Shown: piece after piece, positions 1 through 9,571 of the stretch
Layout of the letters: the number at the start of each line of letters is the position of its first letter
Numbering within the stretch: position 1 is the stretch's first letter
Assembly (NCBI GenBank): GCA_017432445.1
Contig: JAFRJC010000087.1
Coordinates: forward strand, 82,483-145,632
Direction of reading: 5' to 3'
From: Eggerthellaceae bacterium
GTDB taxonomy: Bacteria; Actinomycetota; Coriobacteriia; Coriobacteriales; Eggerthellaceae
Length of the DNA stretch: 63,150 nucleotides
Program-made: the position numbers and the translations under genes
Notes under the pieces: generated by a model
Told to the model about the DNA's origin: nothing
The model's input: the letters and a program-made list of their open reading frames with translations, nothing else
Database searches by the model: none

Positions 1-148
1 CGGGAGCGAGGGCAAGGGCAAAGGAGATGACGAGCAGGAACGCACATGCCGAAAGACACCAGCCTACACGGCCCTCGTCTTTCGACGGCGCCGCAAAGAA
101 ATCGGCAGCCGCACTGCGGAAAGTTGTGCCTCCAACTAAACCTACCAT
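1..148 (-). CDS. Partial ORF, possible membrane-protein N-terminus
   Basis: An open frame starts at an ATG at 146-148 on the minus strand and runs off the left edge. It encodes about 49 residues. After some 30 polar residues it enters a hydrophobic run (CAFLLVISFALALAP) typical of a first transmembrane helix. No clear ribosome binding site precedes the ATG, and the gene body lies outside the window, so the family cannot be named. It could be a multi-spanning membrane protein or a chance frame. Confidence 0.3.
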   Translation of the reverse strand, partial: MVGLVGGTTFRSAAADFFAAPSKDEGRVGWCLSACAFLLVISFALALAP

Positions 149-245
149 GTTTAATCTGCTTTCGTTAGATGGGGTTTTAATTATAAGTGGAAGGAAAGAA
201 GGGGCTGTTGCGCACACCAAACTACCAGAAGCCCAGGAATGCAAC

Positions 246-320
246 GAACGCGACAACCCTGTAGAGATTGTCGCGTTCTTCGATGCCCTTCGCGGGCAGG
301 CCGGAAAACCCGCCCGCGAA
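246..320 (-). terminator. Two hairpins downstream of the activase gene
   Basis: Two inverted repeats lie downstream of the minus-strand activase gene. One has 11-bp perfect arms (246-256 and 268-278, GAACGCGACAA). The other has 9-bp arms (289-297 and 312-320, TTCGCGGGC). Neither has a long T-run on the minus side, so termination is plausible but not certain. I see no other feature between 148 and 377. Confidence 0.4.
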
Positions 321-376
321 AGGCGGCTATTCTTCTTCGCCCATCGTGGCTAACCCTCGTCGGACCTGCCGCACTT

Positions 377-3300
377 CTAGGCCGAAGTACCCAAATTGGC
401 TTTCGCGACCGAGATCATCAGCTTGATGCGGTTGAGCTGGTTCACTTCGGAGGCGCCGGGGTCGTAGTCCACGGCAACGATGTTGCTCGCCGGGTACTGG
501 CGGCGCAGCTCCTTGATCACGGCCTTGCCCACAACGTGGTTCGGCAGGCATGCGAAGGGCTGTGCGCACACGACGTTGGGGGTGCCCGTGCGAATGAGCT
601 CGATCATTTCGGCCGTGAGCAGCCAACCCTCGCCCATCGAGTTGCAGGTAGAAAGGACCTGCTCGGCATATTCGCCCAGCGTGAAGATGTCGGTGGGCTC
701 CTCGAATCGCTTGGACTTCTTCAGCGCGTCGGTCATGGGCTTGCGCATGGTGGCGAGCAGCTGCAACGCGGCGCGCGCGCCGGCAGCGCCCTTGGCCGAA
801 CGTCCCAGCGGATCTTTCTGGAAGATGCGCCCGACGATGCCGAACAGGAAGAACTCCACGAGACCCGGCACCACCGCTTCGCATCCCTCGCGCTCGATTA
901 CGTCAACGACCTGGTTGTTCGCCGTCGGATGGAACTTCACCAGAATCTCGCCCACTACGCCAATGCGCGGCTTCGTGCCCTCGCCGACAAGCGGCATCGT
1001 GTCGAAATCATTGATGATGGCCCGGCAGGTCTTGCCGAATTCGCGGCGGTTCGTGCCTTTCTTCACCTGGGCGCGGCAAACGTCCATCCACTTGTCGAAA
1101 CGACGCTGTGCATCGCCTTCCTCCACCTCGTAGGGACGCGTGCGGTAGAGCGCCATCATGAGCAAATCGCCGTACGAAAGCGCGTAAACCGCCTGTTTGA
1201 GCATGGGAATCGTAAGATCCCAGCCAGAATTGTGCTCATCTATATGCCCTTGCAGCGCCAACGAGATGACCGGCACATGTCCCAGCCCCGCCGCCTTGAG
1301 CGCCTTGCGGATGAGCGCGATGTAGTTCGTTGCACGGCAGCCGCCACCCGTCTGGGTGATGAGCACCGCAAGACGGTCGGTGTCGTAGCGCCCGCTGGTG
1401 ACCGCCTCCATAATCTGGCCCGTGACCAGGATGGACGGATAGCAAATGTCGTTGTTCACGTACTTCAGGCCTGCATCGACCGCACCGTGGTCGACCGAAG
1501 GCAGAAGCTCCAGGTTGTAGCCGTTGGCATGGAAAATCGGCACGAGCAGCTCGAAGTGGTACGGGGCCATCTGCGGTGCAAGGATCGTGTAGCCCGACTC
1601 CTTCATCTCCTTCGTAAACTCTACGCGCGGGAACTCGGTCGTGATGATCTCTTCGACGCTCGTGAACGACTCCTGCTTGGAAGCCTCGGCCGGGTTGAAG
1701 CGAGGCTGCGGAAGCTCCTCGTTGACCTGGTCGCGCAGCGCAGCCAGAAGCGAGCGCACGCGGATGCGCGCAGCACCGAGGTTGGACACCTCGTCGATCT
1801 TGAGCACCGTGTAAACCTTGCCGGCAGCCTCCAGGATCTCCTGCACCTGATCGGTCGTCAGGGCATCCAGGCCGCAGCCGAAGGAGTTCAGCTGGATCAA
1901 GTCCAGGTCGCGGCGCTGCGTGGCAACCTTGGCGGCCGCGTACAGGCGCGTGTGGTACATCCACTGGTCCACCACGCGGATGGGCCTCTCGAGCGTTCCC
2001 AGGTGCGCGATAGAGTCTTCGGTGAGAACTGCCAAGCCGAAGCTCGTCAGGAGCTCGGGGATAGCATGGTTGATCTCGGGGTCGTTGTGATAGGGACGCC
2101 CCGCCAGCACGATGCCGTGCGCTCCGGTCTCCTCCATCCAGCGCAGCGTTTCCTCGCCCTTGGCGCGCATGTCGCGCTTGAACTTCTCGTCCTCGGCCCA
2201 AGCCAGATCCACCGCCTCTTCAACCTCGGCGCGCGTAGGTAGCTTGGCATGGCGCCCGATGACATCTCCGAAGTTTTCGGTCAGCTCGACATGCAGGCGT
2301 TTCTTCAGGTGCTCTTTCTTGTCGTAAGGAAGCCACGGGTTGAGGAACGCCGGGGCGTCGGGTTCGCGCAACTCGTCGATGTTGAGACGCAGCGCCTCGG
2401 AATAGCTCGCCACGATGGGGCAGTTGTAGTGATTGCCGGCACCTTCGTCTTCCTGGCGCTCCCACTTGGCACAGGGCATCCAGATGAAGTCGGGGTTCTT
2501 TTCCAGCAGGTTCATCACATGCCCGTGCGAGAGCTTGGCGGGATAGCACACCGATTCGCTTGGCATGGATTCGATGCCCGCTTCGTAGGTCTTCTTGGTG
2601 GACGCATCGGAAAGAATCACGCGGAAACCCAGCTTGGTGAAGAACGTGAACCAGAACGGGTAGTTCTCGTACATGTTCAGCGCCCGCGGGATGCCCACGG
2701 TGCCGCGCGGCGCCGCATCCTCGGCAAGCGGCTCGTAGTCGAAGAGCCGATGGGCCTTGTAATCGAAGAGATTGGGCACGTCGGCCTTCTCGTCGACGGC
2801 TCCAGCGCCCTTCTCGCAACGATTACCCGTGATGAAGCGGCGGTTCTTGCCATCGGGACCCTTGCCGAAATCGTTGATGGTCAAAAGGCAGTGGTTCGAG
2901 CAGCGCTTGCAGCGGGCCGTGCGGTGCGTGGGATTGAGCTCGTCGAGCTGCTGCAACGAGAGCAGCGTGGTGGGCACGCCCTCGGAAGCACGGTCGCGCG
3001 CGAGCAAAGCGGCACCGTAGGCGCCCATGTTGCCGGCGATGTTGGGGCGCACCGCATGCACGCCGGCCAACTGCTCGAAGGAACGCAGCACGGCATCGTT
3101 GAGGAAGGTGCCGCCCTGTACGATGACATGCTCGCCCACGTCGTGCGGATCGCGAATCTTGATGACCTTGAACAGGGCGTTCTTGATCACCGAAAGCGCC
3201 AGGCCAGCAGCGATATCGCCCACCGTAGCGCCTTCCTTCTGCGCCTGTTTGACGCGGCTGTTCATGAACACAGTGCAGCGGCTGCCCAGGTCAACGGGCT

Positions 3301-4819
3301 GTTCGGCTTGGATGGCCGTAGCGGCGAACTCCGAGACGTCAAGGCCTAAACCGCTCGCAAAGCTCTCGATGAACGAGCCGCAACCCGAAGAACATGCCTC
3401 GTTGAGCATGATCGAGTCGATGACGCCGTCCTTCACGCGCAGGCATTTCATGTCCTGGCCGCCGATGTCGAGGATGAACTCGACGTCGGGTAACATCTCG
3501 CGCGCGCCCCGCAGGTGCGCGACGGTCTCGATTTCGCCCGAATCGACCTGCAGCGCCTGCAGCAGCAACCCCTCACCGTAGCCGGTGACGGTGGAATGCC
3601 CGATTGTGATCAGCGCCTCGCCAGTTTCGGGATCAGTGGGAAGCGAGCGGTACAGATCGGCGAGCGCCGTGCGGGCGCACCCCAGCACGTCACCCTTGTT
3701 CGACACGTAATGCGACCATAAAATCTTGCCGTCCTCGCTGATGAGCACTGCCTTGAAGGTCGTCGACCCGGCATCGATTCCCAAGTAGGCCGTACCGCGG
3801 TAGCTTGCCAAATCGGCGGTCTCCACGCGCTCGGAGTCGTGGCGGGCCTTGAACTCGGCGTACTCCTCGTCGTTTGCGAACAGCGGCGCCAGTCGCGTGA
3901 CCTCGCTACCCTGCACATCGCCTAGCTTGTGCAGGCGCTCGATGACGTCGTTGAGGCGCTCGGGGCGTATGCCCTCGGCCTCTGCCCCAGCCGCCGCGCA
4001 GCCACTCGCCACGAACAGGTGGGCGTTTTCGGGCACGATGATATGCTCGTCATCCAGCTGCAGTGTCTCGTAGAAGCGTTTGCGCAGCTCGGGGAGGTAT
4101 TGCAGCGGACCGCCCAGGAAGGCGATGTATCCGCGGATGGGACGTCCGCATGCAAGGCCGCTGATGGTCTGCGTGACTACCGATTGGAAGATGGATGCGG
4201 CAATGTCCTCTTTGCGCGCGCCCTCGTTCAAAAGCGGCTGCACGTCAGTCTTGGCGAACACGCCGCAACGGCTAGCAATGGGATAAATCGTGGTATGGCT
4301 CGCCGCCAGCTCGTTCAAACCACTAGCGTCGGTGTTCAGCAGAGCCGCCATCTGATCGATGAAGGCGCCTGTGCCGCCTGCGCAGGTGCCGTTCATGCGC
4401 TGCTCGATGGACTGCCCGAAGTAGATGATCTTCGCATCCTCCCCTCCAAGCTCGATGGCAACGTCGGTCTGGGGGATGAAGGTCTCGATCGCGGTCTTGC
4501 TGGCGATGACCTCTTGCACAAACTCCACGTTGAGCCACTTGGCCAGAAGCAGGCCTCCCGAGCCGGTGATGGCGATGGTCATGGGAGTGTCGCCGTAACC
4601 CGCATCGGCCGCCGCCTGCAAAACTTCAGCCACCGTGGCGCGCACATCAGAGTGATGCCTCTGGTAAAGCGACCAAACCGCCTTGTCGCTCTTGTCGAGG
4701 ATGGCCAGCTTCACCGTGGTGGAACCCACGTCGATGCCTGCGCGTAGACCCTGCTTGGCGGCTTGTGCCAGCTCTTGCGCCGTGGGGATTTCGATGTATT
4801 CCTTGCCCTTGTATTTCAT
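377..4819 (-). CDS. Fused 2-hydroxyacyl-CoA dehydratase activase (tandem BadF/HgdC ATPase + DUF2229)
   Basis: A protein of 1480 residues. Two ASKHA-type activase domains are arranged in tandem: one near residues 25-320 opens with [13 protein letters not shown], the second near 340-610 with [13 protein letters not shown]. Each has the two cysteines that in HgdC-type activases hold a [4Fe-4S] cluster at the dimer interface (GTCAGG and SRCGVF in the first, EACSSG and SRCTVF in the second). A Cys motif CKRCSNHC lies near 638, followed by DUF2229 and dehydratase-component-like regions to the C-terminus. The family uses ATP hydrolysis to drive low-potential electrons into 2-hydroxyacyl-CoA dehydratases or related benzoyl-CoA-type reductases. 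The ATG at 4817-4819 was chosen because homology starts just after it; the frame upstream has no conserved look. No dehydratase subunit genes lie beside it, so the substrate is unknown. Confidence 0.85.
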   Translation of the reverse strand: MKYKGKEYIEIPTAQELAQAAKQGLRAGIDVGSTTVKLAILDKSDKAVWSLYQRHHSDVRATVAEVLQAAADAGYGDTPMTIAITGSGGLLLAKWLNVEFVQEVIASKTAIETFIPQTDVAIELGGEDAKIIYFGQSIEQRMNGTCAGGTGAFIDQMAALLNTDASGLNELAASHTTIYPIASRCGVFAKTDVQPLLNEGARKEDIAASIFQSVVTQTISGLACGRPIRGYIAFLGGPLQYLPELRKRFYETLQLDDEHIIVPENAHLFVASGCAAAGAEAEGIRPERLNDVIERLHKLGDVQGSEVTRLAPLFANDEEYAEFKARHDSERVETADLASYRGTAYLGIDAGSTTFKAVLISEDGKILWSHYVSNKGDVLGCARTALADLYRSLPTDPETGEALITIGHSTVTGYGEGLLLQALQVDSGEIETVAHLRGAREMLPDVEFILDIGGQDMKCLRVKDGVIDSIMLNEACSSGCGSFIESFASGLGLDVSEFAATAIQAEQPVDLGSRCTVFMNSRVKQAQKEGATVGDIAAGLALSVIKNALFKVIKIRDPHDVGEHVIVQGGTFLNDAVLRSFEQLAGVHAVRPNIAGNMGAYGAALLARDRASEGVPTTLLSLQQLDELNPTHRTARCKRCSNHCLLTINDFGKGPDGKNRRFITGNRCEKGAGAVDEKADVPNLFDYKAHRLFDYEPLAEDAAPRGTVGIPRALNMYENYPFWFTFFTKLGFRVILSDASTKKTYEAGIESMPSESVCYPAKLSHGHVMNLLEKNPDFIWMPCAKWERQEDEGAGNHYNCPIVASYSEALRLNIDELREPDAPAFLNPWLPYDKKEHLKKRLHVELTENFGDVIGRHAKLPTRAEVEEAVDLAWAEDEKFKRDMRAKGEETLRWMEETGAHGIVLAGRPYHNDPEINHAIPELLTSFGLAVLTEDSIAHLGTLERPIRVVDQWMYHTRLYAAAKVATQRRDLDLIQLNSFGCGLDALTTDQVQEILEAAGKVYTVLKIDEVSNLGAARIRVRSLLAALRDQVNEELPQPRFNPAEASKQESFTSVEEIITTEFPRVEFTKEMKESGYTILAPQMAPYHFELLVPIFHANGYNLELLPSVDHGAVDAGLKYVNNDICYPSILVTGQIMEAVTSGRYDTDRLAVLITQTGGGCRATNYIALIRKALKAAGLGHVPVISLALQGHIDEHNSGWDLTIPMLKQAVYALSYGDLLMMALYRTRPYEVEEGDAQRRFDKWMDVCRAQVKKGTNRREFGKTCRAIINDFDTMPLVGEGTKPRIGVVGEILVKFHPTANNQVVDVIEREGCEAVVPGLVEFFLFGIVGRIFQKDPLGRSAKGAAGARAALQLLATMRKPMTDALKKSKRFEEPTDIFTLGEYAEQVLSTCNSMGEGWLLTAEMIELIRTGTPNVVCAQPFACLPNHVVGKAVIKELRRQYPASNIVAVDYDPGASEVNQLNRIKLMISVAKANLGTSA

Positions 4820-4870
4820 ACGACCCGCCTTGCTGTTTCGTTTCGTGTTCGAGATGTCTTTAACCTTGAT

Positions 4871-4879
4871 ATTGTACCA
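4871..4879 (-). promoter_or_regulatory. Extended -10 promoter for the activase gene
   Basis: The minus strand reads TGGTACAAT, an extended -10 (TG-n-TACAAT), about 50 bp upstream of the chosen activase start. No good -35 is visible, which is common for extended -10 promoters. Confidence 0.4.
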
Positions 4880-4981
4880 AGTTAGCGACTTCGAAGACGA
4901 GCCGTTCGAGAATGTGTCATTTGCCCGTAGCCAATGACGCGTTTCAAGGCGCGCCGAGCAGGACGGCAATTCGACGAGCAG

Positions 4982-5013
4982 TTGGCTCGTATTATGTTCG
5001 GATGCGCTACAAT
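4982..5013 (+). promoter_or_regulatory. Promoter of the first secreted paralogue
   Basis: TTGGCT (4982-4987) and TACAAT (5008-5013) align position for position with TTGACC and TATAAT upstream of the second paralogue (6143-6174), with the same 20-bp spacing. The downstream CACGCGTTA / CGTGCGTTA stretch is also shared. The pair therefore looks like a duplicated promoter, although the spacer is longer than the usual 17 bp. Confidence 0.45.
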
Positions 5014-5067
5014 ACACGCGTTACTGGTTTCGGCCTGCCAGCTGAAGAAGGGGAAAGGGGGACAGCC

Positions 5068-5916
5068 ATGAATGAATCGCTGAAACGCGGCTTGGTGCTC
5101 AAGGTTCCTACCCTGCTCTTGGCGCTTCTTGCGGGAACGCTCTTCATGACGCTGACGAGCACCCCCGCCTTTGCCGCAGAGCAAGCCGGCTCCACGAAAG
5201 CACAGCTTGCAGCTGGCCAGCTGTATAGCACGGTTTGCGCACAATCCACGACCGACGCACCACCCGCCAACAAGAAGTCCATGTACGAGGTCTATTCCAC
5301 ATATTTCTTCGTCAACGCAGGCTCCAACGCATGCGCCGGCTGCAATTTGCATCTGGAGTACCGACAGAAAATCGGTAATGAATGGAGCGATTGGAAGACC
5401 TTCAAAAGCCCGTTGCTCTCATACACCAACTACAAGGTGAAAGACCTCGAAACGAACAAGCTGACTCAGGTTAAGCTCTTTTACGCGTCGCTTTACACCA
5501 ACACCGTTGTCACCACTTCGAAAGCGGTGACATTCAGGACGGGCATTAACAAGAAACCCGGAATAAAATCGGCGAAGGTGCAGGCCGTAAACGTCGTGAG
5601 GCACAAGCAGCACCGCGTCAGCTATTTAACAGGCTATGTCTACAAAACCGTCTACGACATCTGGTACACCTACAAGATCAAGACCACGGTAACGCTGAAG
5701 AAGCCCTTGAAAAAAGGCTACCTCAAGATCAACGGTACGACGTTCAAGGCCAAGGGAAAGAACAAGGGCAAGAGGACGTTTACGGTCACAACCTCGGAGA
5801 AAACCAGCAATTCCTCGCCAAGAGGGTCAAAATACACAGTGTCGGTAGTCCAATACCAGAACAAAACCTGGAAGGGATACACCTTGCTGTGGCAAAAGGA
5901 CTACAAGATCAAGTAG
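5068..5916 (+). CDS. Secreted Lys/Tyr-rich protein, paralogue 1
   Basis: 282 residues. The N-terminus is a typical Sec signal peptide: MNESLKRG, then a hydrophobic core, then a PAFAAE cleavage site near residue 37. The mature part has fibronectin-III-like beta-strand spacing and is rich in Lys, Thr and Tyr. It ends YKIK. Its C-terminal half is clearly paralogous to the protein at 6231-7064 (shared IKTTVTLKK, paired GYLKING / KYIWING and a final KDYKIK / KNYKIR). No anchor signal is visible, so it is probably released or held by charge on the cell surface. Start: ATG at 5068 after a purine-rich GGGGGACAGCC; the signal peptide begins exactly there. I do not recognise a named family and assign no function. 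Confidence 0.75.
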   Translation: MNESLKRGLVLKVPTLLLALLAGTLFMTLTSTPAFAAEQAGSTKAQLAAGQLYSTVCAQSTTDAPPANKKSMYEVYSTYFFVNAGSNACAGCNLHLEYRQKIGNEWSDWKTFKSPLLSYTNYKVKDLETNKLTQVKLFYASLYTNTVVTTSKAVTFRTGINKKPGIKSAKVQAVNVVRHKQHRVSYLTGYVYKTVYDIWYTYKIKTTVTLKKPLKKGYLKINGTTFKAKGKNKGKRTFTVTTSEKTSNSSPRGSKYTVSVVQYQNKTWKGYTLLWQKDYKIK

Positions 5917-6011
5917 CTGTGCATTGTACCAAGGAAGGGCTTGCACACGCCAACCGTTAGGCAACCGTTAGTCTAGGTTACGGTGAAAGGCCTGGGATTT
6001 TTCTCCTGGAT

Positions 6012-6117
6012 ACTTTTCCCACGTCCACTTCGCGCAGACTATCCAGATGAAATCGGTGTTCTTTTCAAGCGGGTTTATCACATGCCCGTGCGAGAGCCTG
6101 GTCGGGTAGCACGCCGA
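6012..6117 (-). pseudogene. Relic of a CoA-dehydratase activase gene (DUF2229 part)
   Basis: Positions 6026-6117 match 2464-2555 inside the intact activase gene over about 92 bp with few changes and no indel. Read on the minus strand they give peptides such as YPTRLSHGHVINPLEKN and DFIWIVCAKW, against [17 protein letters not shown] and [10 protein letters not shown] in the intact protein. Similarity disappears on both sides and no start, stop or longer frame belongs to it. It is a fragment left by a duplication and deletion, or by a lost second activase gene. It lies between the two secreted paralogues. Confidence 0.75.
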
Positions 6118-6142
6118 CCCCAGGCGGCTATTCGACTATTCG

Positions 6143-6174
6143 TTGACCTGGACTAGGAGCAAATACGCTATAAT
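6143..6174 (+). promoter_or_regulatory. Promoter of the second secreted paralogue
   Basis: TTGACC at 6143-6148 and a consensus TATAAT at 6169-6174, 20 bp apart. The arrangement is the same as that upstream of the first paralogue. The start codon follows 57 bp after the -10. Confidence 0.5.
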
Positions 6175-6230
6175 ACGTGCGTTAATCGGCAGTGGGCTTG
6201 CCAACCGAAAGAGGAGAAGAGGAGGCGGCT

Positions 6231-7064
6231 ATGGATAAGACAGCCCAACCACGCTCTGCAAAAAAGGCTATCGGCTTGCTCGTGGCGTTGTTGTTGGGGG
6301 CGGCGCTGCTTCCATTTACCTACAGTGCCGCATTTGCAGCCGAAGGAGCAGCCTCGCAAGGATCGCTGGTAGCCGGTGAAGGCGTGGTATCGACCCAGGA
6401 TACGTCGACGATCGACTTCATTGAAGCCGTACCTTCTAACAGCACATCGATGTATCAGGCATATTCGACCTATTTCGAGTTCACCACCCCCGGCGTCGAT
6501 GCCAACTTGATCAATTACGACATGGGGATGCGTTACCGCCTTAAGGGGAGTAAGACCTGGAAATACTACGTAGGCATGGACTATGTTCTTGAAAAGCATA
6601 CGATCAGCAAGCTGAAGCCTAACAAGGTGTATCAAGTCCAGCTTTTCTACTACAAAGCCTACGGAGATGAAATCACCGCGCTCAGCAATGTCTCCAAGAC
6701 CGTCAAAATCAAAACCGGCATGAAGAAGAAGCCGGCCATTAAATCCGTGTCGGTCCAGGCTACCAACGTCAGGTCCCATTGGCAGCATGTGTACGGCTAC
6801 GTTATCTATTACGGAAAAGTGAAGTATTACACCTACAGGATCAAAACAACTGTCACATTGAAGAAAGTTCCGAAAGCGAAGTATATCTGGATAAACGGAA
6901 AGAAATTCAAGGCCAACAAGAAGAGATACGTTGTCACGAGCGCCAAGCAATCCGCTTACAAGAAGCCATACGGGAAGAAATGGACGGTAGCCGCGTACAC
7001 CTATGACAACAAGAACTACGGTGGATATTCGCCCATGTTCGAAAAGAACTACAAGATAAGGTAA
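6231..7064 (+). CDS. Secreted Lys/Tyr-rich protein, paralogue 2
   Basis: 277 residues. The signal peptide begins MDKTAQPRSAKKAIG, has a Leu/Val/Ala core and an AAFAAE cleavage site near residue 36. The mature part repeats the plan of the protein at 5068-5916: a SMYQAYSTYF block, Fn3-like strands with a GMKKKPAIKSV stretch, then YRIKTTVTLKK and a lysine-rich tail ending KNYKIR. The start codon ATG at 6231 follows a strong AGGAGGCGGCT site. Together with its neighbour it forms a tandem duplication whose promoters were copied too. No catalytic motif or sorting signal is visible and the function is unknown. Confidence 0.75.
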   Translation: MDKTAQPRSAKKAIGLLVALLLGAALLPFTYSAAFAAEGAASQGSLVAGEGVVSTQDTSTIDFIEAVPSNSTSMYQAYSTYFEFTTPGVDANLINYDMGMRYRLKGSKTWKYYVGMDYVLEKHTISKLKPNKVYQVQLFYYKAYGDEITALSNVSKTVKIKTGMKKKPAIKSVSVQATNVRSHWQHVYGYVIYYGKVKYYTYRIKTTVTLKKVPKAKYIWINGKKFKANKKRYVVTSAKQSAYKKPYGKKWTVAAYTYDNKNYGGYSPMFEKNYKIR

Positions 7065-7128
7065 CTGGAACCAGTGACATACAGCTAATTCATCACCGAT
7101 TCGGAGCTGTCGCAAAAGCCACCGAACT

Positions 7129-7162
7129 AGAGGGGCGAGAGGTTATAACCTCTCGCCCCTCT
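7129..7162. terminator. Perfect 34-bp palindrome, terminator-like
   Basis: A perfect palindrome with arms AGAGGGGCGAGAGGTTA and its complement and no loop. It lies between convergent genes (end of the secreted paralogue at 7064 and end of the PFL-family gene at 7252), so a bidirectional terminator is the simplest reading. T-runs are weak. Confidence 0.5.
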
Positions 7163-7196
7163 GTATATAAACAAATCGTTTACCCCAGGCGATCGA

Positions 7197-7225
7197 TGAG
7201 ACAAAGGGGCGGCCCCTTTGTCTCA
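7197..7225. terminator. Second hairpin in the convergent gap
   Basis: Arms of 13 bp (7197-7209 TGAGACAAAGGGG and 7213-7225) enclose a 3-nt loop CGG. The copies of TACCCCAG on either side (from 7180 and from 7229) form a short direct repeat around it. Probably the terminator of the minus-strand PFL-family gene. Confidence 0.5.
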
Positions 7226-7251
7226 GCTTACCCCAGAGCGACTGGTGCGCT

Positions 7252-8616
7252 TTAGTTCTTCAGCGAATTGAGCGGCGCAGGCATGCGCCCGCCGCGATGG
7301 GCGAAGACGGTGCCGGCGCATTCGTTGACCGGCATGACCGGCGCATAGCCCAGAAGCCCGCCGAACTCCAGCCGGTCGCCCACCTTCTTGCCTATGGCGG
7401 GGATCAGGCGCACGGCCGTGGTCTTGTTGTTGATCATGCCGATAGCGCATTCGTCTGCAATGATGCCGAAGATGGTCTCCTGCGAGGTGTCGCCCGGAAT
7501 GGCTATCATGTCCAAACCCACCGAGCAGACGCTGGTCATGGCCTCGAGCTTCTCGAGGCAAAGCGCTCCCGATTCGGCGGCGCGGATCATGCCGGCGTCT
7601 TCCGACACGGGAATGAAGGCGCCCGAGAGCCCGCCAACCGAGCTGGACGCCATGACGCCGCCCTTCTTCACCGCGTCGTTGAGCAACGCAAGCGCAGCCG
7701 TCGTGCCGGGGCCGCCGCACGTGCCCACGCCGATGGCTTCCAGGATTTCTGCTACGGAGTCGCCCTCGGCAGGCGTGGGGGCAAGCGACAGGTCCAGGAT
7801 GCCCTTCGACACACCCAGGCGCTTGGACGCCTCGCGTGCCATAAGCTCGCCTGCGCGCGTGATCTTGAAAGCCGTGGCCTTGATGGCTTCGGAGACCGAT
7901 TCGATGTCGGCTTCCTTTGGCATTTTCGACAGCACGGCGCGCACGACACCGGGACCTGAAACGCCCACGTTGACGACCATGTCGGCTTCGCCCGAACCGT
8001 GGAAGGCGCCCGCCATGAACGGATTGTCCTCCACCGCATTGCAGAACACGACGAGCTTGCCGGCGCCGATGCACTGCCTGTCAGCCGTGCGCTCGGCAGT
8101 TTGCTTGATGATGCCCGCCATCTTGAACGCAGCATCGAGGTTGATGCCCGCACGCGTGGAGCCGACATTGACCGATGCGCAAACGTAATCGGTTGTGGCC
8201 AGCGCTTCCGGTATGGACTCCATCAGCTTCGTGTCGGCAGCCGATGCGCCCTTGTGCACGAGCGCGCTGAAACCTCCCACGAAATCGACGCCCACCTCCT
8301 TCGCCGCGCGGTCCATAGACTGCGCGATGGGAGAAAGGTCGTCCGTGGTCACGGCGGCGCACACTTCGGCTATGGGCGTGACGGCAATGCGCTTGTTGAC
8401 GATGGGAATGCCGAATTCTCGCTCGAGCTGCTCGACGGTAGGCACCAGGTTGGCGGCGGCGTGCGTCATGCGGTCGTAGACCTTGAGCGCCACCGTGTGC
8501 ACGTCGGCGTCGGTGCATCCACGCAGGTTCATTCCCAGCGTGATCGTGCGGATATCCAGATGCTGTTCGGCGACCATCGCCGTTGTTTCGGCAACCTCAG
8601 CAGGCGTTATTTGCAT
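7252..8616 (-). CDS. PFL-family protein (UPF0210/DUF711)
   Basis: 454 residues, the usual length for the UPF0210/DUF711 family. This family shares the alpha/beta-barrel fold of glycyl-radical enzymes such as pyruvate formate-lyase, but its biochemical role is not settled. Seen in the sequence: [10 protein letters not shown] near the N-terminus, many conserved glycines ([33 protein letters not shown]) and a [10 protein letters not shown] segment near the end. I see no canonical glycyl-radical RVxGY motif. Start: ATG at 8614-8616 directly after a perfect GGAGGAGAA site, preferred over longer frames. In many genomes this gene pairs with a small ACT-domain gene; none is seen here. Confidence 0.85.
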   Translation of the reverse strand: MQITPAEVAETTAMVAEQHLDIRTITLGMNLRGCTDADVHTVALKVYDRMTHAAANLVPTVEQLEREFGIPIVNKRIAVTPIAEVCAAVTTDDLSPIAQSMDRAAKEVGVDFVGGFSALVHKGASAADTKLMESIPEALATTDYVCASVNVGSTRAGINLDAAFKMAGIIKQTAERTADRQCIGAGKLVVFCNAVEDNPFMAGAFHGSGEADMVVNVGVSGPGVVRAVLSKMPKEADIESVSEAIKATAFKITRAGELMAREASKRLGVSKGILDLSLAPTPAEGDSVAEILEAIGVGTCGGPGTTAALALLNDAVKKGGVMASSSVGGLSGAFIPVSEDAGMIRAAESGALCLEKLEAMTSVCSVGLDMIAIPGDTSQETIFGIIADECAIGMINNKTTAVRLIPAIGKKVGDRLEFGGLLGYAPVMPVNECAGTVFAHRGGRMPAPLNSLKN

Positions 8617-8677
8617 TTCTCCTCCAACACTGTCATTTTGCCCGATGACAGTTCGCTTATCGCAAACCGTCACGTCC

Positions 8678-9415
8678 TTATTCTCGCATAACTGCACGGA
8701 CGAGATACTCGACGTTGCCGGAACGCTTGCCGTGAAGGGAAGACTCGACGGCATCGGCCACGGAAAAGCCAGCTTGTTCCAGCGCTGTTACGACCTCTTG
8801 CACCGTGCGTGCACGAACATCCTGGTCAGCAACGTAACCGCGATCGTCGGTCTCGTCGTGGCGAGATTCGAACTGGGGTTTCACCAGCCCGATGAACACG
8901 CTTCCCGGCTGGGCCAGGCGAGCGAAAACAGGCGCCAGGCTGGCCAGGCCGATGAAACTCACATCCGCCACAATCAGGTCGAAGGGCGCGCCCAAATCAG
9001 CGGGTTCGGCCGTGCGTATGTTCGTGCGCTCGAAAACGGCGACGCGCGGATCCTGGCGAAGCCTCCAAGCCAAATCGCCATATCCGACGTCAACAGCTGC
9101 AACTGAAGCCGCCCCCGCCTGCAACAGGCAGTCGGTAAAACCGCCCGTCGAGCAGCCGACGTCGATGCAGCGCAGGCCCGTCACGTCTTGCCCGAAGGCG
9201 TCTAGTGCGCCCTGCAGCTTCACGCCGCCGCGCGACACGAACTGCTTTTGGCCTTTCACCTGGATATCCGCATCTCGCGCTACGAACATGGCTGCGCTGG
9301 TGGCATAGGTATCCCCCACCTTCACTTCGCGAGCCAGGACAGCGCGTAGCACGGCATCTTCCGATGGGAAGGCACCGCGCTCTACCAGCAGCTTGTCAAG
9401 CCTAATTTTCTTCAT
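8678..9415 (-). CDS. tlyA: TlyA-family 2'-O-ribose rRNA methyltransferase
   Basis: 245 residues. An N-terminal S4 RNA-binding domain ([18 protein letters not shown], roughly residues 4-60) is followed by an FtsJ/RrmJ-type SAM domain with motif [17 protein letters not shown]. TlyA enzymes methylate cytidines in 16S and 23S rRNA and set sensitivity to capreomycin-type drugs; some homologues were historically called hemolysins. The start ATG at 9413-9415 follows GTGGAGTC and fits the family N-terminus. It ends 61 bp before the PFL-family start and could share a transcript with it. Confidence 0.9.
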   Translation of the reverse strand: MKKIRLDKLLVERGAFPSEDAVLRAVLAREVKVGDTYATSAAMFVARDADIQVKGQKQFVSRGGVKLQGALDAFGQDVTGLRCIDVGCSTGGFTDCLLQAGAASVAAVDVGYGDLAWRLRQDPRVAVFERTNIRTAEPADLGAPFDLIVADVSFIGLASLAPVFARLAQPGSVFIGLVKPQFESRHDETDDRGYVADQDVRARTVQEVVTALEQAGFSVADAVESSLHGKRSGNVEYLVRAVMRE

Positions 9416-9476
9416 GACTCCACTATACGCGAACGCGTCATCGAGAAGGCCCCGATGGCCCGCACTAAACATAAGA

Positions 9477-9507
9477 GGAGCCGCATGCGCTAACCACATG
9501 CAGCTCC
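9477..9507 (-). terminator. Hairpin between asd and tlyA
   Basis: GGAGCCGCATG at 9477-9487 pairs with CATGCAGCTCC at 9497-9507 with one mismatch; flanking ATAAG and TTAT can lengthen the stem. On the minus strand a T-rich stretch follows. Probable terminator of asd. Confidence 0.5.
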
Positions 9508-9571
9508 CCGCTTATCAACGGCGTAACCGGCTTCTAAAAAACGTGCGCTTCCGTCGTTGTTTTTCCCAAAC

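Noticed and set aside
239..2242. 667-residue plus-strand frame opposite the activase gene
   Set aside because: Arg/His/Leu-rich with no domain; mirrors a GC-rich coding strand.
4820..5017. Upstream extension of the activase frame by 66 codons
   Set aside because: Contains the likely promoter and overlaps the divergent promoter of the secreted paralogue; sequence is not family-like.
5950..5975. Short direct repeat CAACCGTTAG after the first secreted paralogue
   Set aside because: Two copies of 10 bp only; not a CRISPR or an attachment site.
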